Shown one piece after another: positions 1-12,000 of a stretch of DNA of 64,000 bases. The stretch comes from Aquilaria yunnanensis (Eukaryota; Streptophyta; Magnoliopsida; Malvales; Thymelaeaceae). Location of the stretch: the NCBI GenBank assembly GCA_039654915.1, contig CM077594.1:87930893-87994892 (forward strand). The letters run 5' to 3'. The number at the start of each line of letters is the position of its first letter. The first letter of the stretch is position 1. Made by a program: the position numbers and the translations under genes. The notes beneath the pieces were generated by a model. That model was not told the origin of the DNA and made no database searches. It saw nothing but the letters and a program-made list of their open reading frames with translations.

Positions 1-945
1 GTGGTATGAGATTCAGGTTATTATGATATACGAATCAGGTTAAGTGATATGAGATTCTGGTTGTTGTGTTATAGGATTCAGGTTAAGTGGTATGAGATTT
101 TGGTTGTTGTGGTATGAGATTCAGGTTGTTATGGTATATGAATCAACTTAAGTTGTATGCCATTATGGTTGTTGTAGTATAGGATTTAGGTTAAGTGGTA
201 TGTCATTATGGTTGTTGTGGTATAGGATTCAAGTTAAATGGTATGTAATTAAGGTTAAATGGTATGAGATTATGATTGTTGTGGTATATGATTCAAGTTA
301 AGTGGTATGTTATTCAGGTTAACTGGTATGAGATTGTGGTTATTATGGTATAGAATTCAAGTTAAGTGCTATGCAATTGAGGATAACTGGTATAAGATTC
401 AGGTTATTGTGGTATAGGTTTTAAGTTAAGTGGTATGAGATTCAGGTTGTTATGGTATATTATTAAGGTTAAGTGGTATAAGATTCAGGTTGTTGTGGTA
501 TAGGAATTAGGTTAAGTGATATGAGATTCTGGTTGTTGTGGCATAGGATTTAGGTTAAGTGGTATGAGATTCTAGTTGTTGTGATATAGGATTCAGGTTA
601 AGTGGTATGAGATTCTGGTTGTTGTTGTATATTATTCAAGTTAAATGGTATGAGATTCTCGTTGTTATGGTATATTATTAAGGTTAAGTGGTATAAGATT
701 CGAGTTGTTGTGGTATAGGAATCAAGTTAAGTGGTATACAATTCAGGTTAAATGGTATAATGTTCTGGTTGTTGTGGTATAGGTTTGAGGTAAAGTGATA
801 TGAGATTCTAATTACTGTGGTATATTATTAAGGTTAATTTATATGAGATTTAGGTTGTTATGGTGTAGAAATTAGGTTAAGTGGTATGTCATTTGGGTTG
901 TTGCGGTATAGGATTCAGGATAAGTAGTATCAGATTCAGGTTAGG
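1..945 (+). repeat. Minisatellite of ~43 bp built from two ~21-bp half units
   Basis: Degenerate tandem array. One half unit resembles GGTATGAGATTCAGGTTGTT and the next GGTATAGGATTCAGGTTAAG, so a full period is about 43 bp and a half period 21-22 bp. Copies vary by substitutions and one-base indels, which points to an old array. No ORF crosses it. It runs off the left edge of the window, so its full length is unknown. Confidence 0.85.
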
Positions 946-1670
946 GTTAAGGATTTAATGTTAGGGTTTAGGATTAGAGATTGGGATTAGGGTTTAGGGT
1001 TAATGATTAGGGATTAAGGTTAAGGTTAAGGTTTAAGGAAAAGAGTTATGATTAGGGTTAAGGATTAGGATTTAGGGGTTAAGATTAGAATTACGTTTAG
1101 GGTTAGGGTTTAGGATTAAGGATTAAGGTTTAGGGTTTAAGGTTAAGGATTAGGGATTAAGGTTCAGGGAATATGGTTATGGTTAGGGTTAAGGATTAAG
1201 GGGTTAGGATTAGGATTGCATTTTGGGTTAGGGATTTAATGTTAGGGTTTAGAATTAGGGATTAGGATTTAGGGTTAGGGATTAGGGATTAAGGTTAGGT
1301 TAAAGATTAGATAATAGGGTTATGGTTAGGGTTTAGGATTAAGGGGTTAGGATTAGGATTACATTTAGGGTTAAGGATTTAATGTTAGGGTTTAGGATTG
1401 GGAATTAGGATTTAGCGTTAGGGATTAGGGATTAAGGTTACATTAGAGTTTAGGGAATAGGGTTAGCATTAAGGCTTAGGGTTTAAGGTTAAGGGGTTAG
1501 GATTAGGATTTCGTTTAGAGTTTGTGTTTAGGATTAGGGATTAGGGATTAGGGTTTAAGGTTAGGGATTAGAGATTAAAGTTAGGTTAAGGTTTAGGGAA
1601 TAAGGTTATGGTTAGGGTTAAGGATTAAGGTTTAGGGTTGGGGTTAAGATTAAGGTTGCAGATTATTAAT
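946..1670 (+). repeat. Degenerate telomere-like repeats (TTTAGGG variants)
   Basis: The tract is dominated by TTAGGGTTTAGG, TTAAGG, GGATTAGGG and similar variants of the plant telomere heptamer, with almost no perfect long run. It directly follows the 43-bp minisatellite. The G-rich strand reads 5' to 3' toward the right, into the window. A left chromosome end would show the C-rich strand on +, so this looks like an interstitial or inverted telomere-derived block. Confidence 0.85.
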
Positions 1671-1973
1671 TAAGGATTGGCGTTAGCGATTTGACAGTTA
1701 TATGATGTAATCATTTCTAAGAGTCGGTAGTAAGTAATCAATTTTCGTAAACTGATTCGACAAATATATAGTGTATGAGCCCAATCGAAAGTCAACCAAA
1801 AAAATGTCTTGGCACTTTACCATGATCACCACGATCATTAACAATTTACCTAAAGATTTATTGACTACTTTACTGCGTTAATATGTGTAAAGTCATCATT
1901 ACATATTAAATTGCCAAAAATGTGGCATATGTTATGTAGCTATAATGTCTAAATATATGTATATATTATTTGT

Positions 1974-1976
<3 letters not shown>

Positions 1977-2037
<61 letters not shown>
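1977..2037. repeat. (TA)n microsatellite
   Basis: About 30 uninterrupted TA dinucleotides in AT-rich DNA. No gene adjoins it. Confidence 0.95.
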
Positions 2038-2039
<2 letters not shown>

Positions 2040-4165
2040 GTAAATGTATACAAGGTTCAATTGACCCGCGCTCCGTGGCGGGATCATGGTAATGATGATC
2101 TTTCATTTAACTAATTAATGTGTCAAAATACTACATTAAGTTAAAAAATTTTAAAAGTATAGCATTTGTATAGAAAAAATAATCCATTAAAATAAATGTC
2201 AATTAAAATTTTACTTCATTTTAATTTGGAATTGAGTTTTCTTTATATTATATTCTTATCATTAAAATGATTAGTCATGATCGAAAAGTAGTATTGTACA
2301 TGTTTAAAAATAATGGATATTTTTTTCTCATTAAAGAATAATTAACTAAAAGTTTGTCTTATTAACTCAAATTCTAATTTTGAATATTGGTAGGAAATTT
2401 GTGTAGAAAAGTTCACTTTCAATTTTAGCAACTGTGGACCAAATTAGTTCATTAAACCTTAAAGCTTTGGAATTAAATAACTCATGCTACAAAACTCAAT
2501 TATCAATAATGAAAAGATATGATGGAAATAGAAAAATTGTGTTTAATTTATTTTACTTTAGAAAATTGTACATAAAAAACAAAAAAAAAGTCAGCAATTA
2601 ATATATAGTTATAATTTGCTTTAGAAAATTATACATAAAAAAAATTTTGGGGAGTAAGAGAGTAAATGGAAAGAATATTAAGCAATTCTTAAGTTTGGGG
2701 ACCAAAACGTAAGAAGGGTTGAAATTAGTGACTTAAACGGTAAAAGTTAAAAATTCTGGGACTGAAAATGCATTTAACTACAGCAAAAAGTAAAGCAGGC
2801 AGAAATTGAAAAATTGCAATACGGGCCCTCAGGACTCTATCCGCTTGCAAAAATGGGACTGAACTTAAAAATAGTCAATATAGTAAAAAAAACACGGCAC
2901 TATTCATGAACATTAACCCAAGTCAACAATTAATATATAGCTATAATATATAACACAATACTATGGGCCCTTCTAAAATACAATACGCATATATATTACT
3001 CGATATATATATTACCTGATAATAAATTTATATATTTTTATTCCTACTTATAGCAAAACCTGAACTCCAGTACGCATCTCCTCCAGGAAGCATTGGAGCT
3101 CCATGACTATCTTAGCCGAGTTTGCCCCTTAGCTCCACTTCTTTATTTCGTTTTGCCATCATAGAATCATCCTCCTTCACTACTAGTCGAGACAGTGGCC
3201 GACAAAGAATGTAGACTCGAAGTTCAAACTTGAGGCCACGAATTCATCGTCCCTACTTCCATCATTGATCCTTTCGGCTTTTTGACCTTCGCTTATTTGG
3301 GGTTTGCACTTTAGCGTCTGCTGCCCACCATGCATATGCATGTATTCAAGTCACGCACACCAATTGTTTGTCGGTTTCCCCGTGAGAAATGTAAGAAAGC
3401 ATTTAAAAATTTTATAACTTGATTTGGGTAATTGGTCCGCACACATTTCAACTGACAAACCTTCACATGATTCATCTGCAAAGGTCATTATGAATTGTAT
3501 CATTTTATGTTGCTGATTATAGTGTACGAGGTCCTAAGGGCATGTCAATGCATTGATTACTATATGTCAGGGAGTGCCTAGCCACAGTACTACCAAACTC
3601 TGATGTCCATCGATACTTACCCTTACTTTATCATATGTACATAATCACTTTGCGTTGGTTTCAGTAGAGACTGTTGTGTTTGTTTAAGAGCATATGGAGG
3701 ATACACCTGTGTTGTATGTTCAATATGGGCATGTTAGCAACTTCATCCATTGACTTCCCTCATGTTCATACGTGGCCTCGACATATCTAAGGGTTATAAT
3801 ATGCCCATATCCAAAATTTAAACCAGTCTGGTGTTGTTTTGTTTAAGTTTAGGATATGTGCATCTTATGACATCTAGATGTGTATGGGCCAAGCATGAGT
3901 ATATTATAAGTGGGATGGATGGGAATGTAGGCCATGCGTAAGATAATTATAACTTTACGACTGTCATATCCTCCACTATAAATTGTATTTGACGTTATGA
4001 AATGAATGTAAGAAGTTACTTCCTAAGAGTTCATATTGGATTCAGGTTATTGGTTAACTTAAATTGTTGCTAATGTTGATGATGTTTTGGTATACAATTA
4101 GATCAAAATACAAGTTAACTGACATTAATAAAGTATGGAAGTGTTTGCATGGTTGATGTGTTTTG
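2040..4165. other. AT-rich intergenic DNA, no gene seen
   Basis: No coding signal on either strand. It holds poly-A and poly-T runs and short stretches such as GGGACTGAAAATGCATTTAA that resemble MULE subterminal DNA. I could not define a terminal inverted repeat. From about 3 kb the base composition becomes less AT-rich and leads into the MULE transposase pseudogene. Confidence 0.5.
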
Positions 4166-4170
4166 CAGAT

Positions 4171-6780
4171 ATGTCAATCGATGCTATTAGTAGTATTGAA
4201 AGGCCGCATACCAACACGGCTGCACACATGAAAGGAAATTATAAAGCGTAGTCCGCATATGGTCAGAAATCAATTAATGACTATATTAACTATAATTGGC
4301 CAGAGATCGTGGATAGCATTCGAAAACCTGTTCATACATGGATATTTAAGGACCTTGAGGTTGTTGAGTTTGAGACCATGTTAGATGCTGAGAAGTTTTA
4401 CCGGAAGTATGCATTTCTGATGGGTTTTCTATCAGGTAGGATGATATCAGGATGAGTTCACGGCATATACTCTCGCAGCGAAGATGATGGGTTTGTGCAA
4501 GGCAAGAGAAGACAGTACTTAAAGGTATCATTTTTGGAAAGCAGGGCACAGGGACCTCGACGGATGTCGCGGTACAGATGCAAAGCTGCATTCCGTGTCC
4601 ATTACATCGTTACATCTCAAAGGTACCAAGTTCATGAATTTGAGGTGAATCATAACCATATGTTGGCGTCTGAGCATGAGGCACATTATCTACAGTGTCG
4701 AAGATTCATAAGGACAGCAACAAAACACATTCAGAATGACATGCAGAGGGTTGGGGTCGGGACATCCATTGTTATGGACTATATGGTTGTCACCTAGGGT
4801 GGGTACAGAAATGTCAGCTTTACTAGGAAGGATCTATATAATTAGGTTGACTTTGATAGAAGGACATGTGAGCTAGGGACAAATTTTGAGAAAGCTATAG
4901 CCCAACTCACATTAAGGGAACAATGTGATCCAGAATTTTACTATAGGTATGCAGTTAATGGGTCTGACACATTACAGTACCTATTTTGGGCAGATAGAGA
5001 GATGAGGAAGGATTACACATGTTTTGGAGATGTCATTCTCTTTAACGTGGCTTGCAACAACAATGGTTATAGATTGCCTTATGTCCTGGTTTTGGGGTTA
5101 ACCACCACTTCATGACTACTGTGTTCGGCTGTGGCCTTGTGACAAATGAGTCGGAAGAATGCTCCAAGTGGCTGCTGAGCTAGTTTATTGACTGTGTGGG
5201 GGAAAGAAGCCAACATCAGTCATAATATATAGGGCACCTGGATTCAAGCTCATAATTGAGGTAGAGATGTCAACAGCCACTTATGCTCGTGGAACTTACT
5301 TTGGAATTGCAAGGCAAATGTTAAAGAAGTAGTCAAATTTTCTGGGAAGTTTGTTCACATGATGTTAGCTGTTGACAACCCTGAAGGTTATGGAAAGCTG
5401 CAGTGATAGAGCACGAGCTTGAGAGTAATAAGTAGGTTCAAGAGATGTAGGAAAAGCGGGGCAGTTGGGCCATTTTCCACTTGAAAAATACATTCTTCAC
5501 CGACATGACAAGCACACAGAGGGTAGAGGGCATGCATTCATTCCAAAAGAGATTCCTCAGCTTGACATTGAAGTTGTATGACTTTGTTCAACGGCTTAAT
5601 GTTGCCCTTGACTGATTAGGTGAATCAGAAATTTATCAGCACTTTACCGGTTGACACACAGTACTGCAAATGGTTACATATTTGAAGCAGCTAGAGAAGT
5701 ATGCGGGCACAGTTTATAAACCCAAGATGTTGGTCCATGTACAACATCAAATATTTGGTAAGTCTAATTATTATGCCGTCATGGGGACCAGACCAATGAT
5801 ATGGGAGAAGGTTTTATTTTGTCTGAAAATATGTTAGCACACTAGTCCCTTTCATTCTAACCTTTCATGAATCAACGCAGATGTGGGAATGCAGCTATAA
5901 GCTTCTCACTTATACAAGTGCTGCACAACCTTACGCTCTGTGACAATTAGTTGCATAAAAATTATTATGACATATACTTAGTGCTCATTTTACTCGATTT
6001 CTTTTCAGGTATTCCCTACAACCATATGTTTTGTGTCTTCAAGACTGAGAATATAGTTAGCATTCCTACGCATTTGATATTGAAGAGATGGATGACTGAC
6101 GCAAAAAAAAAATGCGACCTACAAGTCCTGTGTATGTCCCAATGGATTAGAAGTTATATATGCATGTAGACGTGCACAACTGAACAACATGATGTCCAAG
6201 TTCATTTACTTCATGACACGGTGTAAGGAAGAGGAGTTCATACATCTTAAGGGTGAGGCTGGACAACTGGTTGTGAAAGCAAGTGATATGTTAGAACAGC
6301 AACAATCAGAGCTCGATGGTAGTGCCCATGACGCTGTACAAGGGAGCATCATCTGGGATCCGATCAAAGTTATGGGGAAAAAAAAATCACCCAAGAAAAG
6401 TAAGAAACTGCCCGTAAAGAAGGCATGTGTGATGAAAGAATGATCTTCCAGTGAAGAAATTATGGGCAATATCCAAAACTCACATGTTAAAGCGGAGCAA
6501 GCAGAGGCAAACAATGTTGTAGATGGGTAAACCAGCTTCGTCATCAGCCAAGGAAGAGGCATTACTGACGGTATCGGACACCCAGGCAACTTCGAATTTG
6601 ATGTCATAAGAGAAATGCTATTAGAGTTCTCGTACAGGCAACCATTAACCGACAGTATACCTTATTTGCCTTTTGGGTGGAATGAAGGCGGCTTCCAAGA
6701 TTTGCTTCACTCATACATGATGGCCCCGCCTACTATCACATCAAAAGGTACCTTTAATAACATTGATAGTTAGGTGCTTT
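4171..6780 (+). pseudogene. FAR1/FRS-type MULE transposase, broken
   Basis: Conceptual translation in shifting frames gives a FAR1-related transposase of Mutator-like elements. An N-terminal FAR1 DNA-binding region (about 4330-4440, EKFYRKYAFLMGF) is followed by the zinc-coordinating half at 4495-4797 (SRYRCKAAFRVHY, then HEFEVNHNHML). Next comes a MULE transposase core near 4970-5100 with FWADREMRKDYTCFGDV, and a C-terminal segment to about 6780. In-frame stops (near 4250, 4455 and 4796) and several frame changes break it. It is therefore a relic without coding capacity. The ORF at 6189-6443 is part of its decayed C-terminal region. Together with the Ulp1-like pseudogene on the opposite strand downstream, it probably belongs to one large MULE. 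The family assignment is firm; the outer limits are estimates. Confidence 0.8.
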
Positions 6781-8570
6781 GAGACCATGGTTAATGTACC
6801 ACATTGTATGATGGTGCATTTACAATGACGTTATAACTGGAGCACTGTCCAACGATGTAGGTGTACATGTTTGATAAAGACTAGGCCAATAACCCTTTGA
6901 TTTGGTATGACGTAGTAGATAACCATCATTGATTACGTGAATGCATCTACACTTTTCTTTTCTATGGTAAATATGTTATTTATGCAATGTAAAAGTAATA
7001 TGATGTCATTGCATAAATCGTCCATGGTGGCTCATTAGGTTTGAGTCTGTAAGTGTATGATGGTGGCCTATGTTAACGTTGTTTTTTGTATGCGAGGACA
7101 AATTGGATAATGACAATAGTTGTGTAAGTGGAAGTGACAAGATGTAGAATGATGTTGACTTTTTTGTGTAAAAGGTCTATGTTTATCCTTCATATCTCTT
7201 CCATATTACGATAGAGTGTTCACTTAAACCCACAACATTACATAGTACTAGTAAGCGACCCACACTTCATTGCAGGTCGATCAATGAAGAAATAAATTTT
7301 TTATATTGACTACATTGATATAAAGTGAAAAAAGAGTTTAAAATGTGTTAATTTAAACCAAGTCATGATTAATTTAAAAATTTTAATAAAAAATAGAAAT
7401 GTTTTAAAATTGTTAATAACCAATTAGGTCTAGGATTTAAGCACAAACTGAGGTTTTGACTATAACTAATGCATATTAAGGAGTTTAATGTGAAAAAAAA
7501 ATTTAGGACATTGTTTATGTTTGTTGGAACAACGTGGCAAAAATGTATTGTTTTAAAATTTAAAGATGAAAAGATATCATTATAGACAAACAGAGGATTT
7601 ATTGCATACTTGGATACCCTATAGCTTTACAACAATGTGAGTACTGTCAAGTGTTGAGGGAAAAAAATGACTGATTTTAAAATTTGAGAGAAAAAATGTC
7701 ATCTAAAATAAACAAAAGACTTATTGTGTAATTTGACCATTTGTATTCTCAACAGGCTTGAAAAACAACCAAGTTTGCGGAACAAAGGGAAAAAAAAAAA
7801 AGAAAAACATCAAATGGAAAAAATCAAATGTGAAGAATAAATATAAGATAAAAAAAACAACGCAAATGGAAAAAAAAATCCAAATAAAAAGAAAACTGAG
7901 CATAAGGAAAAAAAACTAAAAAAACTGAAGTAGCGTGTGGTGCTGTTCACAATGTCCCAAACTAAAAAAAAAACCCAAACGGAAAAAAAAACAGATGGAC
8001 AAAAATAGTTACTGTAACAAAGTAGGTACTGTAGCTAATATGTCCCAAGTCCAAATAAAACCCAAATTTAAAAAAAAAACCTAAATGAAAAAAAAACTCA
8101 ACCATAAAAATAAAAATAAAAATAGACACATAGAAAAAACATTACTAAAGTAGAGTGGGTACAATAGCTAACACACCCAGGCTCAAAGAAATCTCAAATG
8201 AAAAAAAAACCCAATTTAAAAAAATCATCCTAAAAAAAAGCTAAAACAAAAAAAATAAAATATTATAGCAAGCAACATTATTGTTGAAAATGTCACATCA
8301 GCACTTAGCGCTTTAGATAATATAAAAATGGTATAATCAAATAAGACAACAAAACAGTGAATGTCCCATACTGAATTGCCAACCTACCATAAATATGACA
8401 AAATATCCTAGATACAAAAAATTATGGCAGATGGTTAAACGGTGAATTTTAACTTAACCATTTGTGATATAGCTGCCTGTATGGCTGATGAAGCATAATC
8501 AGGAACATAAACATCACGTCAATGTATATGGTGGCGTTCCATCAATATTTATACAAAAAGCCTACTCTAC
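6781..8570. other. Noncoding DNA between the MULE pseudogenes, with an A-rich tract
   Basis: No coding region is supported. From about 7760 to 8290 the + strand is a low-complexity A-rich tract in which runs of A alternate with CCCAAAT-like words. A short phrase with GTGGTGCTGTTCACAATGTC recurs in diverged form. This looks like a degenerate simple repeat inside the transposon. Confidence 0.5.
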
Positions 8571-8574
8571 ACAT

Positions 8575-11500
8575 GAGAATATAGTTTGCTTCCCCCTTTC
8601 TTGGCCTGCCTTTTAGGTTTGGGCTTGCATTTAGGATAAGCACTTTCCTCATCAACAGAGAAGATTTGTTCCTTTCAGACATCAACACCACTAGAGTCTT
8701 TGTAATGCTCCTTGAACCAAGTAGTTACATTTTGTTGGATGGCCCCCTTCAATTGGTTCTGCTCACACAGTATAAGATCTAACAAAAACTGGCATCAACG
8801 TTCTTCTGTATTCCACTAAAAAAAAAACCAAGAAAATGAAATAGATATAATGCACATCATAAGCACCTAATGCATAAAACTGGTCCACCATATATAACAC
8901 ACATCACTGTGACTAAAATGAAGCATCCATAAAAAAATTTAACATAGATTTAGACATAAGGAACAAAGGAACAAAGGTTACCTCATTCTTCGGCTTCATT
9001 GTAACCTTCATGGGGTGTTCCATGAAGTACATAACAAACAATTCGTAGTCATCACAGTTCGGCTGAATAGGGAAGGGGGAACACTTAACCTTATCAAACT
9101 CAATAAACTTTAAATTTTGCGGTGCAATCACAAGGTCCAATGCAGCACTCTAAAATGAGGCATAAGGTTACCAATGGAAAGCCTGCACGACATACATGAG
9201 AAACGCAAATGTTTTAATGGTGCACCCCACCGGTTATTTGCACATCTAATGCAGCCATATAGTAGTCAATCGAGTAGTTTTTCCCAAGAATGTCCCACAT
9301 GGAGATAGTCCAAAGCATAATGTTGACAACAAAGAGATAAAAATGGCCTGGATCATGCATGGGAAGGAAAATCTAAAGCAGCACAATAATAAATCACAAT
9401 TAACATCATAACAAGTTATGCCAAAATAAAAGAATAGCCAGTAAAAGAAAATGGATAACAAACCATATGTTACCCTGTCATAGTTATCGATATCATCCAT
9501 GAGAAGAGGCCTTAACCTTTGGTTAGTCATCATGTGGTTCATGTATACAGCCGGCTAGGACACCATGAACTAGAAAGCATAAATTAAGGTCTACACCCTT
9601 AACCCACTTCAAAGAGATACTGTAGTGAAGAAGCAAACAATAACCTAGGAAGAAATTAATAGGAAGAAAAGGGCAAACATATAGTGAAGTCAAGAGTCAT
9701 GTACCAACTCCGAGCAGCGGATACTTGTGCCCTGGCTCAATTTGTAAGTATAATGGCCCATATGTTCCACTTCCCTAGAAATAGTAGATGTATATTGTGC
9801 CGCATTATATCATATGGACCTCCAGGTTGAACCAGAATGTCACTGCACCATATGGTAATGGAGGATGAGTAAATATGGTCGATTAGCATGCGTCAGTAAT
9901 TGAAGGAAATAAAACAAAGTTTTCACATATATCGTGACACCTATTCTAAGAAAGTTGATGGCAAGATGACAAAAGACACTAACTTGTCATCACTTGGACC
10001 ATAGAAAACTCACATAATGACATGGTGCTCCTTTGGGGACACCGGATGGAGTACCCCAAATGGGCCGGCCGCAAAACCCTGGTCCTTTTGGACCCTTTTT
10101 CAAGTCTAAAATGGTGAAAGGAGAAGTTTGCACACAAGAGAGCTTAAGGATTTTTACTGCATGATCATCTAGAATTAAAATAAAATTCCTTCTAACCTTT
10201 CGCTTCCCCTAAAATACCAAACAATGAAAATGGGTAAACATTAGTAGGAGCAGTAACATAACCAGAGTTATGGTGATGGATTTAGGAACCATACAGCCCA
10301 ATGGACATACTTGGGCTACACGATAACCCACATCCACACAATCAGAAACTACATCTACTGAACTTCTTTCAGTTTTGTCAAAATTCAAAACAACTACATC
10401 CGCTTGTGCCTTACCATCTTTGGTTTTGTCAGCCGAATGTACTAGAACCGGTACCCTGAAGGTGAGGCATGCAGTTGCATCCCTAACCTTTTTTACCATC
10501 CTCTTATCAGGACTATCAATTGGGTCCTCACCGACACCATCTTCCTCATCTCGATCATTATCATCGGACACAACTATACTATCACCAACACCACAAAGAC
10601 GTTTCGCTACATGAACTAGGGTTCTTTGTGCAGACTGTGGAAATGGAAGAATCGGGAGCAACGGTACATTTAACCCAAATGTCTCATTTTCTCTAGGCTT
10701 TTTGCCAATTGGTGGATCCTTTGGCCAATTCGCGTTTAATGCTTCAACCAAGGTTCCAACTTTAGAATTAATTTTATGTAGGAATTTACGATCCTCTTTA
10801 ATGTCACGTACGTCGGACAACAAATTACCCATAATTCCACACAAGGACTGCACAAGTTGAACAACTTGTTTGAGTCTATTTAATGATTTAGCGGAATTAC
10901 GCTTCTCATTTCCTTCCATATGAACATGACCGCTCTCATTCTCCTCCAACGGACTATGGCCCTTCGATGGGACAAATGCAAGAAGATTTGATGCGGGACC
11001 CTTACAAGCTTCCTTGTTTGTTTTGGGATGCTTAACAACCATATCAACGGGCTCCTACACCATCAAGCAATTAAAATCAGGTTCAACCAACTTGTGTGCA
11101 CAACTCTGATATCTTAATTGAAAATGCATGGGTTTAGTTATTGGAATTTACATCTATAACCCTATGAAATGTCTGTTTCGGCAACAATTTTTTTGTTACA
11201 TTGTTACTTAAGAAAGAAAGAGGAAGAGTGACTTCACTAGGAGGGTAGGCACCTAGAAGAATGTACCATAAGTAGTACAACTGCAATGCCACAGAGACAT
11301 CAGCAAGTATGATGATACTTAAAACATTGATGCATCATTACTAATCAAAATAATGTCAATTAATTGTGAAAATACTAACTTGCAAAAATAGAGCACAGCC
11401 CCTAAGGTTACGGACACCGTAATCTGAAACCATTTTAATTGAAAAAACCAGCTGCTCAAGTGTGAGTGTTGCCTACTGACAATCAGCTAATATGTTTACA

Positions 11501-12000
11501 TTGTCAAATAAACTGCGGCCCTAAGTATTGTCTAGTGGATGGGTAAATTACAGTTGAAAGTGCTAACAGTACATATAGTCGTTTGAATTCATCCCCAAGA
11601 TTATTGGGAAACTGTTGTAGAACAGGCATAATATCAACAACTGTATGCCTGTTTGATCGCCTGCAAAACTAACTAACCAACGGAGACTTATGATGAAAGT
11701 GAAAACTGGCCCTCCCTTTAACTATGCCCAAAACTGAGGTAACATCATCTGTTGCTATTATGTACCTCTTCCCATTCAAACATAAAGTACGGGTATTAGA
11801 ATCAAATGAACACACCAGCCACAAAAATCAAATATGGATACAGTTGGGTCCACTAATATCCAATAAGCTCCCTAATCTAGTTTATTGAGCCCATACCCTT
11901 TGATCCCCACTAACATGCTAGACTTGCCTAGCAAAGTGAGTAGGCCTACACATGATAGCACACTGATCACCTTCAGTGTCATCAGCCTTATGCACAGCAA
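8575..12000 (-). pseudogene. Ulp1 (C48) protease-like protein of a MULE, broken
   Basis: Read on the minus strand. An N-terminal plant transposon domain (DUF1985-like) is visible near 11,680-11,820 (RTLCLNGKRYIIATDDV, SVLGIVKGR). A 277-codon open stretch at 11,042-10,209 is the low-complexity acidic/basic middle region. The C48 peptidase core lies at 9,370-8,990: GHFYLFVVN carries the catalytic-type His, WDILGKN the Asp, and PIQPNC the oxyanion-hole Gln. The catalytic Cys-Gly pair is replaced by Tyr-Glu (codons 9047-9042). The tail near 8,780-8,580 has a basic KPKPKRQAKK segment after an in-frame stop. Stops and frame changes between these blocks show it is dead. Such Ulp1-like genes are carried by plant MULEs of the Kaonashi/CUMULE type, in line with the FAR1-type transposase at 4.2-6.8 kb. 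Confidence 0.75.

Larger units (their letters stand above)
4171..12000. mobile_element. Probable Ulp1-bearing Mutator-like element (minimum extent)
   Basis: The transposase relic (+) and the Ulp1-like relic (-) are convergent and about 1.8 kb apart. This pairing is the known composition of some large plant MULEs. I could not find convincing terminal inverted repeats or a 9-bp target duplication, so the limits given are only those of the coding remnants. The true ends may lie near 3 kb and 13-16.6 kb. Confidence 0.5.

Noticed and set aside
1..1670. Left chromosome end (true telomere)
   Set aside because: The repeat is degenerate and its G-rich strand points inward, so it is not a functional left terminus.
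2680..2880. Possible left terminal inverted repeat of the MULE, paired with ~16,590-16,640
   Set aside because: Shared words (GGGACT, ATTTTAGA-like) are in the wrong relative orientation or too short to support a pairing.
10375..10614. 79-codon plus-strand frame
   Set aside because: Antisense shadow of the open middle region of the Ulp1-like pseudogene.
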